Origin: Clostridiales bacterium
GTDB lineage: Bacteria; Bacillota; Clostridia; Lachnospirales; Lachnospiraceae
Length of the DNA stretch: 64,000 nt
Assembly: GCA_018372435.1 (NCBI GenBank)
Contig: JAHAJA010000016.1
Span: 1-64,000 of the forward strand
Reading direction: 5' to 3'
Within the stretch, counting starts at the first letter, position 1; every line of letters starts with the position of its first letter. The notes under the pieces were generated by a model that did not search any database, had not been told where the DNA came from, and was given only the letters and a program-made list of their open reading frames with translations. A program made the position numbers and the translations under genes. Below, in pieces: positions 17,825-26,639 of the stretch.

Positions 17825-17874
17825 TCCCATGCAAGATTTTAGTTTAATATATTAAATTTTGCATGGGATTTTTT
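17825..17874 (+). terminator. Terminator after the GH18 gene
   Basis: TCCCATGCAA pairs with TTGCATGGGA, followed by TTTTTT. The loop also contains AAAATTT-like complementary stretches that lengthen the stem. Confidence 0.88.
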
Positions 17875-17982
17875 GTCCTATAATTTAGTCGTTCTGCAAG
17901 TTATAACTTAGGCCATTTAACCGAAAAATGATTCCAACGACTTTGGTCGTGGGTAATAGGTAGAGAGCAGGAGGAATAAGGT

Positions 17983-20052
17983 ATGCATTTTATTAGTGAG
18001 AATAATCGATTGGTTTGTATTAATCAAACAGAAAGAATGTGGATTGAACCTTGGGGAGAGAATTCTCTTCGTGTACGTGTTACTAAAGAAGCAAATATGG
18101 ATACAAATGATTGGGCATTAACAGAAGAACCAATAGTTTGTAAAGCAGAGATACATATTGATCAAGCTGAGATTGTAGAACCTTGGTACAAGGGTGAAGA
18201 AAGAGAAAAACATATTCAGCAATTTGAAGTAGCAAGTATTCGCAATGGTAAGCTAACGGCTAAGATTAATCATGAAGGCTGGTTATCTTTTTATAATGAA
18301 AATGGCGATGTACTCTTAGAAGAATACTGGAGAAACCGTTATCGTATTGATCGTTACTGTGTACCTTATTGTGTAGATGCCAGAGAATTAAAAGCGATAC
18401 CTGGTGGTAGTGATTATCATGCAGTTCTTCGTTTTGAAGCATACGAAGATGAAAAAATCTTTGGTATGGGGCAATATCAAGAAGGCAACCTTGATAAAAA
18501 AGGTGCAGTCTTAGATCTTTGTCAAAGAAATACACAAGCAAGTGTACCTTTCATGGTATCAAGTAGGGGCTACGGAATGCTATGGAATAATCCTGCCATC
18601 GGTACGGCTACCTTCGGTACGAATAAAACAGAATGGCTTGCTAGAAGTACGAAAAAGATCGATTATTTTATAACTACAGGTGATACTCCAGCTCAGATTG
18701 TTGAACAATATACAGCTGTAACGGGTCGTGTACCTATGATGCCTGAGTATGGTATGGGATTTTGGCAATGCAAATTACGTTATCGTTCACAAGAAGAATT
18801 GTTGAATGTGGTACGTGAACACAAACGTAGAGGACTTCCTATGGACGTAATTGTAGCGGATTTCTTCCACTGGACAAAACAAGGCGACTTCAAATTTGAT
18901 CCAAAGTATTGGCCAGATGTAGAGGCAATGACAAAAGAGTTGAAATCGTATGGTGTTGAATTAATGGCTTCTGTATGGCCTACCGTAGATTCAAGAAGTG
19001 AAAACTTTGCTAAGATGAATCAAGAGGGCTTGTTAGTTTCTTGTGACCGCGGCGTAAGTATTCATATGAACTGGATGGGTGAGACCGTATTCTTTGATGC
19101 TACCAATCCAGAAGCACGTAAGTATGTATGGGAAAGATGTAAAGAGAATTATTATGACAAAGGAGTTAATCTGTTCTGGTTAGATGAAGCAGAACCTGAA
19201 TTCGGGCCTTATGATTATGATATCTATCGTTACCATCAAGGAAGTGCTTTACAATGTAGTAATATCTATCCTGCTATGTACGCAAAAGGATTCTATGAAG
19301 GAATGGTAGAAGAAGGAAAAACAGAGTTAGTAAACTTAGTTCGTTGTGCTTGGGCGGGAAGCCAAAAGTATGGTGCATTGATTTGGTCTGGTGATGTTCA
19401 TTCTTCGTTCCGTGCTATGAGAGAACAATTACAAGCAGGACTTAATATGGCCATGGCAGGTATTCCATGGTGGACCACAGATATTGGTGGTTTCTTAGGT
19501 GGTGACATTACGGACGAGAAATTCCATGAATTATTAGTTCGTTGGTTTGCTTGGGGTGTATTTTGTCCAGTATTCCGTCTTCATGGAGAACGTCCACCAT
19601 TCTATGAGCTAGAAGAAGAGTTTGTTGATGGAGTTCGCCAATTCTCATCTGGACAAGACAATGAAGTTTGGTCTTTTGGTGAAGAGAATTATGAAATCTT
19701 AAAGGGATTCTTGTTTATGAGAGAGCGCCTTCGTCCATATATTCGTGAATGTATGAAACAAGCCCATGAAGTGGGAAGCCCAGTTATGCGTCCTATGTTT
19801 TATGAATTTTCAGAAGATCAGACTTGCTGGGATTTGAAGGACCAATACATGTTTGGACCAGATATCTTAGTTGCACCAATTATGAAAGAAGATGTAACAG
19901 AACGTTCCGTATATCTACCATCAGGACTTAATTGGACAGATGCTAAGACTGGTAAAGTATATGATGGCGGTCAATGGGTAGTTGTTGATGCACCAATTGA
20001 CACCATTCCTTTATTCTTAAGAGAAGGAAAAGAATACCCAATTTACGAATAA
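17983..20052 (+). CDS. GH31 alpha-glycosidase (alpha-glucosidase/alpha-xylosidase type)
   Basis: A 689-residue enzyme with no signal peptide. An N-terminal beta-sandwich (about 1-240) precedes the GH31 barrel. The nucleophile is Asp401 in WLDEAEPE and the acid/base is Asp471 in IWSGDVHSS; WWTTDIGGF and FRLHGERPP are conserved substrate-pocket segments. The WLDEAEPE form is common in bacterial enzymes acting on alpha-xylosides or alpha-glucosides. An alpha-xylosidase role would fit the cytoplasmic GH74 enzyme at 0.3 kb, but the two genes are 15 kb apart, so this is only a suggestion. The ribosome binding site is AGGAGG. The gene is monocistronic. Confidence 0.88.
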   Translation: MHFISENNRLVCINQTERMWIEPWGENSLRVRVTKEANMDTNDWALTEEPIVCKAEIHIDQAEIVEPWYKGEEREKHIQQFEVASIRNGKLTAKINHEGWLSFYNENGDVLLEEYWRNRYRIDRYCVPYCVDARELKAIPGGSDYHAVLRFEAYEDEKIFGMGQYQEGNLDKKGAVLDLCQRNTQASVPFMVSSRGYGMLWNNPAIGTATFGTNKTEWLARSTKKIDYFITTGDTPAQIVEQYTAVTGRVPMMPEYGMGFWQCKLRYRSQEELLNVVREHKRRGLPMDVIVADFFHWTKQGDFKFDPKYWPDVEAMTKELKSYGVELMASVWPTVDSRSENFAKMNQEGLLVSCDRGVSIHMNWMGETVFFDATNPEARKYVWERCKENYYDKGVNLFWLDEAEPEFGPYDYDIYRYHQGSALQCSNIYPAMYAKGFYEGMVEEGKTELVNLVRCAWAGSQKYGALIWSGDVHSSFRAMREQLQAGLNMAMAGIPWWTTDIGGFLGGDITDEKFHELLVRWFAWGVFCPVFRLHGERPPFYELEEEFVDGVRQFSSGQDNEVWSFGEENYEILKGFLFMRERLRPYIRECMKQAHEVGSPVMRPMFYEFSEDQTCWDLKDQYMFGPDILVAPIMKEDVTERSVYLPSGLNWTDAKTGKVYDGGQWVVVDAPIDTIPLFLREGKEYPIYE

Positions 20053-20126
20053 GTAACTGTTCAGGTGTCAAAACCAAGTTTTACGAGAGTCTTTTGATAC
20101 CCAAATCTGTAACTCAAATATTATAC

Positions 20127-20179
20127 AGGCATTAGAACGTAAACTTACGAAAGTAAGCCTTCGTCCTAATGCCTTTTTT
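20127..20179 (+). terminator. Terminator after the GH31 gene
   Basis: AGGCATTAG pairs with CTAATGCCT, with an inner CTTAC/GTAAG hairpin, followed by TTTTTT. Confidence 0.88.
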
Positions 20180-20245
20180 GGTGAATAGTTACACGCTACG
20201 TATCATAAGATAGAATGAGAATATATCGTCAGGATAAGACAGGAT

Positions 20246-20962
20246 ATGATTAAGAAAAAAATTATTACAATGGTAGCGGCTGCACTATTTCTTGTAGGAA
20301 TTTCCACAGCTGTTGGCATTAAAACATTTAATGTATTCAATGAGAAAGGGCAAAATAAAGAGCCACTCATTCCTAAATGCACCGTTATTATTGATGCAGG
20401 ACATGGTGGTTTTGATCCAGGTAAAGTAGGAGTTAATAATGCCTTAGAAAAGGATATTAATTTATCGATAGCATTAAAATTAAAGAGTTTATTAGAGCAA
20501 AATGACATTCGGATTATTATGACACGTGAGACAGATGAGGGATTGTATGAAGAATCCGATTCAAACAAAAAAAATGCGGACTTGAGAAAAAGAATAGAGA
20601 TTATTAATTCTAGCGACGCGGTAATTGCAGTTAGCATTCATCAGAATTCATTCCCTGAAGAAAGTTCTAAAGGAGCACAGGTATTTTATCATAGTAAGTC
20701 ACCGGAAGGGAAAATCCTAGCTGAGATTATACAAGAGCAGATAAAAGAAACAATTGGAGATGGCAACCATCGTCTTGCAAAATCCAATGAAAGTTATTAT
20801 ATGTTAAAGAAGACAGAAAATCCGCTTGTTATCGTAGAATGTGGGTTTTTATCTAATTGGAAAGAATCGGAGTTGCTTGTGGATGATACGTACCAAGCTA
20901 GGATGGCATGGGCAATTCACCTTGGGATTATGAATTATATTAATACATATGTATACGAATAG
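20246..20962 (+). CDS. cwlD: N-acetylmuramoyl-L-alanine amidase, germination type
   Basis: A 238-residue amidase_3 enzyme with an N-terminal membrane/signal segment (about 5-26). Zinc ligands are visible: His in DAGHGGFDPG, Glu in NALEKDIN and His in VSIHQNSF; the catalytic Glu is in VECGFLSN. Length, domain order and the absence of cell-wall-binding repeats match CwlD, which with PdaA makes muramic-delta-lactam in the spore cortex and so marks a spore former. No SH3 or LysM domain is present. It precedes the sua5 gene by about 180 bases. Sporulation-specific regulation is expected from the family, but no sigma-G promoter was recognised. Confidence 0.9.
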   Translation: MIKKKIITMVAAALFLVGISTAVGIKTFNVFNEKGQNKEPLIPKCTVIIDAGHGGFDPGKVGVNNALEKDINLSIALKLKSLLEQNDIRIIMTRETDEGLYEESDSNKKNADLRKRIEIINSSDAVIAVSIHQNSFPEESSKGAQVFYHSKSPEGKILAEIIQEQIKETIGDGNHRLAKSNESYYMLKKTENPLVIVECGFLSNWKESELLVDDTYQARMAWAIHLGIMNYINTYVYE

Positions 20963-21075
20963 GTACGAAACAGTATTGCCTATGTGTTTTATAGGTTCAG
21001 TAATAGGCGTAAAACTTATATGATTTGAAAAAACATTTGCAAAATCGGCAAAGGTATGCAAATATATTAAGTAGT

Positions 21076-21084
21076 GTTATAATA
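21076..21084 (+). promoter_or_regulatory. Extended -10 promoter of the sua5 operon
   Basis: TGTTATAAT (extended -10) lies inside the longest open frame of sua5, with only a weak -35 (TATGCA). The transcript would start near 21091, which argues for the shorter gene start at 21142. Confidence 0.55.
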
Positions 21085-21141
21085 GAAGTAATAAAAGCAG
21101 TCACGTATAGATACGAGGAAAGTTTTACCAGGGAAAAGGCG

Positions 21142-22206
21142 ATGAAAGTTATGAAAACTATAGTTAAGAAGATAAATGAAGAAAACATGGAGCCTGGTTG
21201 CTTGGAAGATGCGGCTTCCATATTACAAAAAGAAGGATTAGTTGCGTTTCCAACTGAAACGGTGTATGGACTTGGTGGGGATGCGCTAGATACGGAAGCG
21301 GCTAAGAAGATTTATGAGGCAAAGGGAAGACCATCGGATAATCCATTAATTGTTCATATTGCGGATATGGATAAACTTGTGGATCTAGTAGAAGAAATAC
21401 CAGAAAAAGCATATCAGCTATCGGATAAGTTTTGGCCGGGTCCGTTGACTATGATTATGCGTAAGAGTAATAAAGTACCATATGGTACGACCGGTGGATT
21501 AGATACCGTGGCTATTCGTATGCCTAGCAATAAAATTGCACTTCAATTGATTCGTGAATCAGGTGTCTGCATTGCTGCACCTAGCGCTAATACATCTGGT
21601 CGGCCAAGTCCAACGAAAGCGGAACATGTAATAGAGGACCTTAATGGTAAGATAGATATGATTATTGACGGTGGTGCTGTAGGGATTGGATTAGAATCAA
21701 CTATTGTAGATTTGACCTCTGAGATACCAACAATTCTTAGACCAGGATTTATCACGAAAGAGATGCTTGAGGAAGTTATAGGAAACGTTGAGATTGATGA
21801 GACAATTATAGCAAAGAAAACGGACCCAAATCTCAGACCCAAAGCACCTGGAATGAAGTACAAACATTATGCGCCAAAGGCAGAGCTCACTATTGTAGAA
21901 GGTACAGAACAAGCAGTAGTAGATACGATCAATGAATATGCAGCGCAGAAGATGGAAGAAGGATTTCGGGTAGGAGTTATTGCAACGGACGAAACATTTG
22001 CGAGGTATAAGGCGAGCTGCGTAAAGACGATTGGTTCGAGACATGATGAAGAACAGATTGCTAGAGGATTATATGCAATTCTTCGGGATTTTGATGAGCA
22101 AGAGGTAGATGTCATTTACTCAGAGGGATTCGCAGATAGTAAGCTAGGTCAAGCTATTATGAATAGATTGCTAAAAGCAGCGGGTTACCATGTAGTGGAA
22201 GTGTAA
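21142..22206 (+). CDS. ywlC: Threonylcarbamoyl-AMP synthase (Sua5/YwlC)
   Basis: A 354-residue two-domain enzyme. The N-terminal YrdC domain (about 15-210) has the hallmark VAFPTETVYGLGGDAL, SDNPLIVHI, KFWPGPLTMI and IAAPSANTSGRPSPT. A Sua5 C-terminal domain (about 240-354) follows LRPKAPGMKYKHYAPKA. It makes threonylcarbamoyl-adenylate from threonine, bicarbonate and ATP, the first step of t6A tRNA modification. The open frame runs 39 codons further upstream, but the promoter inside it and the family length favour 21142; ATG 21151 is an alternative. It starts an operon with the phosphatase and rpiB genes, as in Bacillus subtilis. Confidence 0.93.
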   Translation: MKVMKTIVKKINEENMEPGCLEDAASILQKEGLVAFPTETVYGLGGDALDTEAAKKIYEAKGRPSDNPLIVHIADMDKLVDLVEEIPEKAYQLSDKFWPGPLTMIMRKSNKVPYGTTGGLDTVAIRMPSNKIALQLIRESGVCIAAPSANTSGRPSPTKAEHVIEDLNGKIDMIIDGGAVGIGLESTIVDLTSEIPTILRPGFITKEMLEEVIGNVEIDETIIAKKTDPNLRPKAPGMKYKHYAPKAELTIVEGTEQAVVDTINEYAAQKMEEGFRVGVIATDETFARYKASCVKTIGSRHDEEQIARGLYAILRDFDEQEVDVIYSEGFADSKLGQAIMNRLLKAAGYHVVEV

Positions 22207-22224
22207 CAACGGGGGTGGATATTA

Positions 22225-22677
22225 TTGATTAAGTATGAAAGATTGATTTTTGTATGTACGGGGAATACTTGTAGAGGACCTATGGCTGAAATGATTTTTA
22301 GAAGCTTAGATACAGAAAGCGATATGGAAGTAATGTCACGAGGATTGGTGGTTTTATTCCCAGAACCATCGAATCCGAAAGCGGATACGGTATTACGAAA
22401 TCATAATCTATCAATTGGAGATCATATTTCTAAACCTCTAGTACCCGAGGATATTGATGAGGATACCCTAATTCTAACAATGACACTAGAGCAAAAGGAA
22501 AAAGTACAGCGTGACTATGAGAATTGCGTGAATGTATATACCTTAAAAGAGTTTATTGGAGAAGAAGGGGATGTAAGTGATCCATATGGAAAAAGTCTTA
22601 CAGACTACGAAGAATGTTATGTTGAACTAGCTAGACTAATTAAGAAAACAGTTTATAAACTAAACGAGGAGGACTAA
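22225..22677 (+). CDS. ywlE: Low-molecular-weight protein phosphatase, YwlE-like (possible arginine phosphatase)
   Basis: A 150-residue protein starting at TTG, 7-8 bases after GGGGGTGG. The P-loop CX5R is Cys11-TGNTC-Arg17, and the general acid is Asp119 in SDPYG. A threonine directly after the nucleophile (CTGNTCR) is the feature that distinguishes B. subtilis YwlE, a protein-arginine phosphatase, from tyrosine phosphatases of the same fold. The gene also sits where ywlE does, between sua5/ywlC and rpiB. Both observations favour arginine phosphatase activity, acting against McsB-type marks; McsB itself is not in this window. Tyrosine phosphatase remains possible. Confidence 0.85.
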   Translation: MIKYERLIFVCTGNTCRGPMAEMIFRSLDTESDMEVMSRGLVVLFPEPSNPKADTVLRNHNLSIGDHISKPLVPEDIDEDTLILTMTLEQKEKVQRDYENCVNVYTLKEFIGEEGDVSDPYGKSLTDYEECYVELARLIKKTVYKLNEED

Positions 22678-22680
22678 CAA

Positions 22681-23109
22681 ATGATAGCATTAGGTTGTGA
22701 TCATGGTGGATATGAGTTAAAGAAGGAGATTGTGGGGTATCTAGATGCGAATCAGATTCCTTACAAAGATTTTGGCTGTGATAGTACAGAAGCAGTTGAT
22801 TACCCTGTGTTTGCTAAAAAAGTTGCGAAAGCTATAGTAGAAGGTGAATGCGATAAAGGGATTCTTATATGTGGAACTGGTATTGGAATCTCCATTGCCG
22901 CTAATAAAGTAAAAGGCATACGTGCAGCATTATGCCATGATGTGTTCAGTGCAGAAGCAACAAGACTCCATAACAATGCTAACATTCTAGCTATGGGTGG
23001 AAGAGTTGTTGGACCTGGATTAGCAATTAAGATTGTTGATACCTTCCTTAATACAGAGTTTTCTGGTGATGAAAGACATATTTGTAGAATTAGCCAAATC
23101 GAAGAGTAA
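22681..23109 (+). CDS. rpiB: Ribose-5-phosphate isomerase B
   Basis: A 142-residue RpiB/LacAB-family isomerase interconverting ribose 5-phosphate and ribulose 5-phosphate. Visible family features are CDHGGYELK at the N-terminus, the active-site cysteine in ILICGTGIGISIAANK, and HNNANILAMGGRVVG. LacA/LacB are relatives, but the length, context and absence of a partner subunit favour RpiB. It starts 4 bases after the phosphatase stop with a GAGGAGGA ribosome binding site and ends the ywlC operon. Confidence 0.95.
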   Translation: MIALGCDHGGYELKKEIVGYLDANQIPYKDFGCDSTEAVDYPVFAKKVAKAIVEGECDKGILICGTGIGISIAANKVKGIRAALCHDVFSAEATRLHNNANILAMGGRVVGPGLAIKIVDTFLNTEFSGDERHICRISQIEE

Positions 23110-23133
23110 TTCAATCGTTACTCAATAATACAA

Positions 23134-23186
23134 GTGAATAAATGACGTTGATTTGAAATCCATTCAAATTAACGTCATTTATTCAC
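23134..23186 (+). terminator. Long hairpin after rpiB
   Basis: A 16-bp perfect stem (GTGAATAAATGACGTT and its complement) encloses a second ATTTGAA/TTCAAAT stem with a 5-base loop. There is no strong T-run after it, so it is a terminator or mRNA end-stabilising structure. Confidence 0.65.
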
Positions 23187-23573
23187 GTATGGATATAAAA
23201 GTACGTAAAGCGTACTTATATTTGTTTTGTAAAGGATACATAATATTTACAAATAAAGACAGACTGTAAAAGATAAGGAAAATGCTTAATAACAACATAT
23301 GCCAAGAGTCGATATAATAGGAAATAAGTCGCAATAAAGGTCAAGAAAAGGTAGAAGATCTACAGAAATCAAGCGATTGGAAAAGATTAGATGGTATTTT
23401 AAGCCTTATTTTATGGACCTTTTAAAAAAACAATGGTATAATAAATTTATATTTTCATACAATAGGTAGAAATTCCCATAATATTCGCATACGTTGTCGA
23501 TTTTTATAATGATAGAAATGAGAAGTATTATTGGATTTATTTTAGTGTTTAGCAATAGGGTAAGGGAGTTACT
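23187..23573. other. Region upstream of the ATP synthase operon
   Basis: A, T-rich and without genes. Apart from the promoter at 23414-23442, nothing specific was recognised. The leader between promoter and first gene (about 120 bases) shows no clear riboswitch. Confidence 0.4.
23414..23442 (+). promoter_or_regulatory. Likely promoter of the atp operon
   Basis: TGGACC (weak -35), 17-base spacer, and an extended -10 (TGG TATAAT). Confidence 0.55.
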
Positions 23574-23858
23574 ATGAATAAAGATAATAGAGAAATTTTT
23601 CGAGCATTGAGCTTAATTACTCAGATAGGAGTCACCTTATTAACGACTGTATTTATAAGCATATTTATCGGTTACAAGATGGATGAAAAGTTTGGAACAA
23701 GTTTTTGGTTCCCTATTTGGTTAATAATTGGACTATTAGCAGGGTTTCAGAATATTTATCGCCTTGTTAAGAGATTCTATTTTAAGGATAAAGTAAAAGA
23801 AGACAAGGAGTTAGAATATTTTGAAAGTTTAAAGAGTAAGAGTTCTGCTAAGAAATGA
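23574..23858 (+). CDS. atpZ: AtpZ/AtpI-like small membrane protein of the ATP synthase operon
   Basis: A 94-residue protein with two membrane segments (about 12-32 and 43-61) around a short MDEKFGTSFWFP loop, then a charged tail. This is the usual pattern of the AtpZ/AtpI pair that precedes atpB and is thought to aid c-ring assembly or cation supply. The length and position at the head of the operon fit AtpZ. Confidence 0.8.
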   Translation: MNKDNREIFRALSLITQIGVTLLTTVFISIFIGYKMDEKFGTSFWFPIWLIIGLLAGFQNIYRLVKRFYFKDKVKEDKELEYFESLKSKSSAKK

Positions 23859-23949
23859 GATAAACTGTATAAATAATAGTAATTTTGCATAGCTAAATGG
23901 TATAGGGAAACTCCCATTAAATAATTCACGAAGTTAGGAGATTAAATGT

Positions 23950-24339
23950 ATGAAAAATATGAATGAAACATTAAAAGATTTAATCATCGGTATCGTTTTG
24001 TTTATGTTGATTGTTTGCATAATTGGTGCATTGGTTTCAAATAATAAACTATCTTTTATATTAGGCGATATCCTTGGTTCTCTTATTGCGGTTTTGATTG
24101 CAATTCATATGAATGCAACAATAGCAAGAGCCCTTCATATGAATGAGGAAGGGGCCGCAAAGTATACGAAGAAGATGTCTATTCTTCGTCTTATTATTAT
24201 GGGTTGCGCAGTTGTAGTAGCATTAACACTTCCAGAAGTGTTCAATCTGATAGGTACATTATTAGGTATATTAGGTCTTAAAATCAGTGCTTATTTACAA
24301 CCGTTAACTAATAGATATATTACTAAAAAAATATTTTAA
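23950..24339 (+). CDS. atpI: ATP synthase subunit I-like membrane protein
   Basis: A 129-residue protein with four predicted membrane segments (about 10-28, 33-52, 75-95, 98-118), occupying the AtpI position directly upstream of atpB. Sequence conservation in this family is low, so the call rests on topology and position. AtpI is implicated in assembly of the c ring, notably in sodium-dependent ATP synthases. Confidence 0.75.
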   Translation: MKNMNETLKDLIIGIVLFMLIVCIIGALVSNNKLSFILGDILGSLIAVLIAIHMNATIARALHMNEEGAAKYTKKMSILRLIIMGCAVVVALTLPEVFNLIGTLLGILGLKISAYLQPLTNRYITKKIF

Positions 24340-24356
24340 CGAAGGAGGATGAGAAC

Positions 24357-25115
24357 GTGTATCAAGGGATAGCTACCGTGTCCGGTAGTTTTGCCAAAAT
24401 GGGATTGCTTCGTGCATCTCAGGAGGTTGACTTTGGAATTACTGGGTACCAGGAATATACGTTGTTTGGACATGAATTATATCTGACCACAACGCATATT
24501 TCAATAATTGTTGTTATGCTAGCATTAATTATATTTGCCTTAGTTGCCAATCGAGTAATTAAGAAAGCTGATCCCAACAAAGTACCAGGTACTTTCTTAA
24601 ATATTATTGAGTATATTGTAGAAGCAATTGATAACTTGACAGTGGCCAATATGGGTTCTAAGCATGGGCATAAGTTCTCCAATTATATCGGAACATTATT
24701 TATGTTTATATTGTTATCCAACCTATCCGGCTTGTTTGGCCTTAGACCACCAACTGCCGATTATGGTACTACGCTTGCACTAGCTTTAATTACGTTTGGT
24801 ATGATCCATTACAATGGATTTAAGTACCAAAAAGCAAGTCATGTAACAAATTTGTTTAAGCCGTTGTTGTTATCGCCAATTAATATCATCGGTGAAATTG
24901 CAACACCATTATCACTGTCCTTACGTTTATTTGGTAATATTTTATCTGGTACAGTTTTAACGGGACTTATCTATGGACTGTTACCAAAATTATTAACATT
25001 AGTGTGGCCAGGTGCTTTACATGCATATCTTGACGTATTCTCTGGAACTATCCAAGCATATGTATTCTGCATGTTAACTATGGTCTTTGTCTCAAACACA
25101 TTTGAAGAAGAGTAG
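24357..25115 (+). CDS. atpB: ATP synthase F0 subunit a
   Basis: A 252-residue integral membrane subunit that forms the ion half-channels. It starts at GTG, 7 bases after GAAGGAGGA. The essential arginine is in the penultimate-helix motif LSLRLFGNILSG, and the C-terminal helix contains TIQAYVFCMLTMVFVSN. The order atpB-E-F-H-A-G-D-C that follows is the standard bacterial order. Confidence 0.96.
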   Translation: MYQGIATVSGSFAKMGLLRASQEVDFGITGYQEYTLFGHELYLTTTHISIIVVMLALIIFALVANRVIKKADPNKVPGTFLNIIEYIVEAIDNLTVANMGSKHGHKFSNYIGTLFMFILLSNLSGLFGLRPPTADYGTTLALALITFGMIHYNGFKYQKASHVTNLFKPLLLSPINIIGEIATPLSLSLRLFGNILSGTVLTGLIYGLLPKLLTLVWPGALHAYLDVFSGTIQAYVFCMLTMVFVSNTFEEE

Positions 25116-25136
25116 AATCAAAGGAGGAAATTAATT

Positions 25137-25391
25137 ATGGAAAGAGCTATCGTATTAGCAGCTTCAGCTATTGGAGCAGGAATCGCAATGATCGCAGGTG
25201 TTGGTCCTGGTATAGGGCAAGGTTATGCTGCAGGACAAGGTGCAGCAGCAGTTGGACGTAATCCAGGAGCAAGAGGAAATATCATGTCAACAATGTTACT
25301 TGGACAAGCCGTAGCCGAAACTACTGGTCTTTACGGTTTCGCCGTAGCTATTATCTTATTATATGCTAACCCACTTTTAGGTAAACTTTAA
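25137..25391 (+). CDS. atpE: ATP synthase F0 subunit c (sodium-type signature)
   Basis: An 84-residue two-helix proteolipid. The ion-binding carboxylate is Glu61. Surrounding residues match the sodium-binding pattern known from Ilyobacter/Acetobacterium c subunits: Pro24 and Gln28 in helix 1 (GPGIGQG), and Val59, Glu61, Thr62, Thr63 and Tyr66 in helix 2 (VAETTGLY); the usual Ser after the Glu is Thr here. The loop contains the conserved GRNPGARG. The enzyme is therefore predicted to couple to sodium ions rather than protons. Confidence 0.95.
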   Translation: MERAIVLAASAIGAGIAMIAGVGPGIGQGYAAGQGAAAVGRNPGARGNIMSTMLLGQAVAETTGLYGFAVAIILLYANPLLGKL

Positions 25392-25427
25392 GATAAAGCC
25401 TAGACTAAACCGAAGGGAGGTCAAAAA

Positions 25428-25997
25428 GTGAGTAGTATAATACTTGCAAGTACAGGTGTACTTGAAGCTAGTGGAGGTATGGCAGGAAGAATCTTTGGTC
25501 TTGATATGCAGTTATTTGTTGACGCAGGAATTCTAGCATTAGCAGTTTTTGCATTATTTACACTAATGTCTTATCTTCTGTTTAATCCTGCAAGGGAACT
25601 GCTAAGAAAACGCCAAGAAAAGATTAAATCAGAGATGGATTTTGCAGCAACTGAAAAAGCAGATGCTGTCTCTTACAAAGCAGAATACGACAATAAGTTA
25701 AAGTCTGTAAATAAAGAAGCAGAAGTAATTCTTAGCCAAACTAGAAAAAAAGCACTTAAAAAAGAAACAGAAATCGTTGATGAAGCGAAAGCAGAAGCTA
25801 CTCGTATCATTGACAGAGCGAATAAAGAAGCTGAGCTTGAGAAGAGCAAGATGAAGGATGAAGTGAAACAAGAAATGATATCCGTTGCTTCCATCATGGC
25901 TGGTAAAATTATATCAACTTCAATTAATGAGAAGGAACAAGCTAAATTAATTGAAGATACATTAACAGAAATGGGTGATGATACATGGCAAAGTTAG
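25428..25997 (+). CDS. atpF: ATP synthase F0 subunit b
   Basis: A 189-residue stator subunit with one N-terminal membrane segment (about 33-52) followed by a long charged helix rich in Lys/Glu/Ala. It starts at GTG after GGGAGGTC. It overlaps atpH by 13 bases, indicating coupled translation. Confidence 0.94.
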   Translation: MSSIILASTGVLEASGGMAGRIFGLDMQLFVDAGILALAVFALFTLMSYLLFNPARELLRKRQEKIKSEMDFAATEKADAVSYKAEYDNKLKSVNKEAEVILSQTRKKALKKETEIVDEAKAEATRIIDRANKEAELEKSKMKDEVKQEMISVASIMAGKIISTSINEKEQAKLIEDTLTEMGDDTWQS

Positions 25998-26530
25998 TTT
26001 CTAAAACCTATGGTGAAGCATTATTTGATCTTGCTTTAGAAGATGGAACACTAACTACCATTATCGAAGAAGTGAATGTAGTGAAGGAAGCAATGAAAAA
26101 GAATCCTGATTTACTTAAGCTTCTTAGTCATCCTAAGATTAAAAAAGAGGAAAAAATATCTGTAATTGAGAACATATTCAAAGGAAGAGTATCGGATTCT
26201 TTGGTAGGATTCTTGGTTATTGTTGTTCAGAAGGACAGATACGATGACCTTGATGGTATATTCAAGTATTTTGTGGCTAAAGTTAGAGAATACAAGAATA
26301 TTGGAGTAGCGTCCATTACATCCGCTGTTGAATTAGCAGAGGAACAAAAGAAGCAAATAGAACAAAGGTTGCTTCAGACTACAAAGTATAGCCAGTTTGA
26401 GTTGACTTTCCATGTGGATAAGAGCTTAATTGGTGGATTAGTTATTCGTATTGGAGACAGAGTTGTGGATAGTAGTGTTAAAACGAAACTACAAATGCTT
26501 GCAAAAGACTTAAGAAATGCAACTGTGTAA
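25985..26530 (+). CDS. atpH: ATP synthase F1 subunit delta
   Basis: A 181-residue stator subunit joining F1 to subunit b. Visible family features are the N-terminal SKTYGEALFDLALE and the C-terminal LIGGLVIRIGDRVVDSSVKTKL. The ATG lies within the last codons of atpF. Confidence 0.95.
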   Translation: MAKLVSKTYGEALFDLALEDGTLTTIIEEVNVVKEAMKKNPDLLKLLSHPKIKKEEKISVIENIFKGRVSDSLVGFLVIVVQKDRYDDLDGIFKYFVAKVREYKNIGVASITSAVELAEEQKKQIEQRLLQTTKYSQFELTFHVDKSLIGGLVIRIGDRVVDSSVKTKLQMLAKDLRNATV

Positions 26531-26639
26531 ACGAACGAAGGACGAAAATTGTAACTAGCCAAGAGCCAGAGCGTAGGATTGCGTTGATGGAAGTGGGTAG
26601 TTATAACGATAAGAACAGGAAAGAAGGTGCTTATGTATC

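Noticed and set aside
21025..21141. N-terminal extension of the sua5 gene
   Set aside because: It contains the likely promoter (TGTTATAAT at 21076-21084), has no ribosome binding site, and makes the protein longer than the family.
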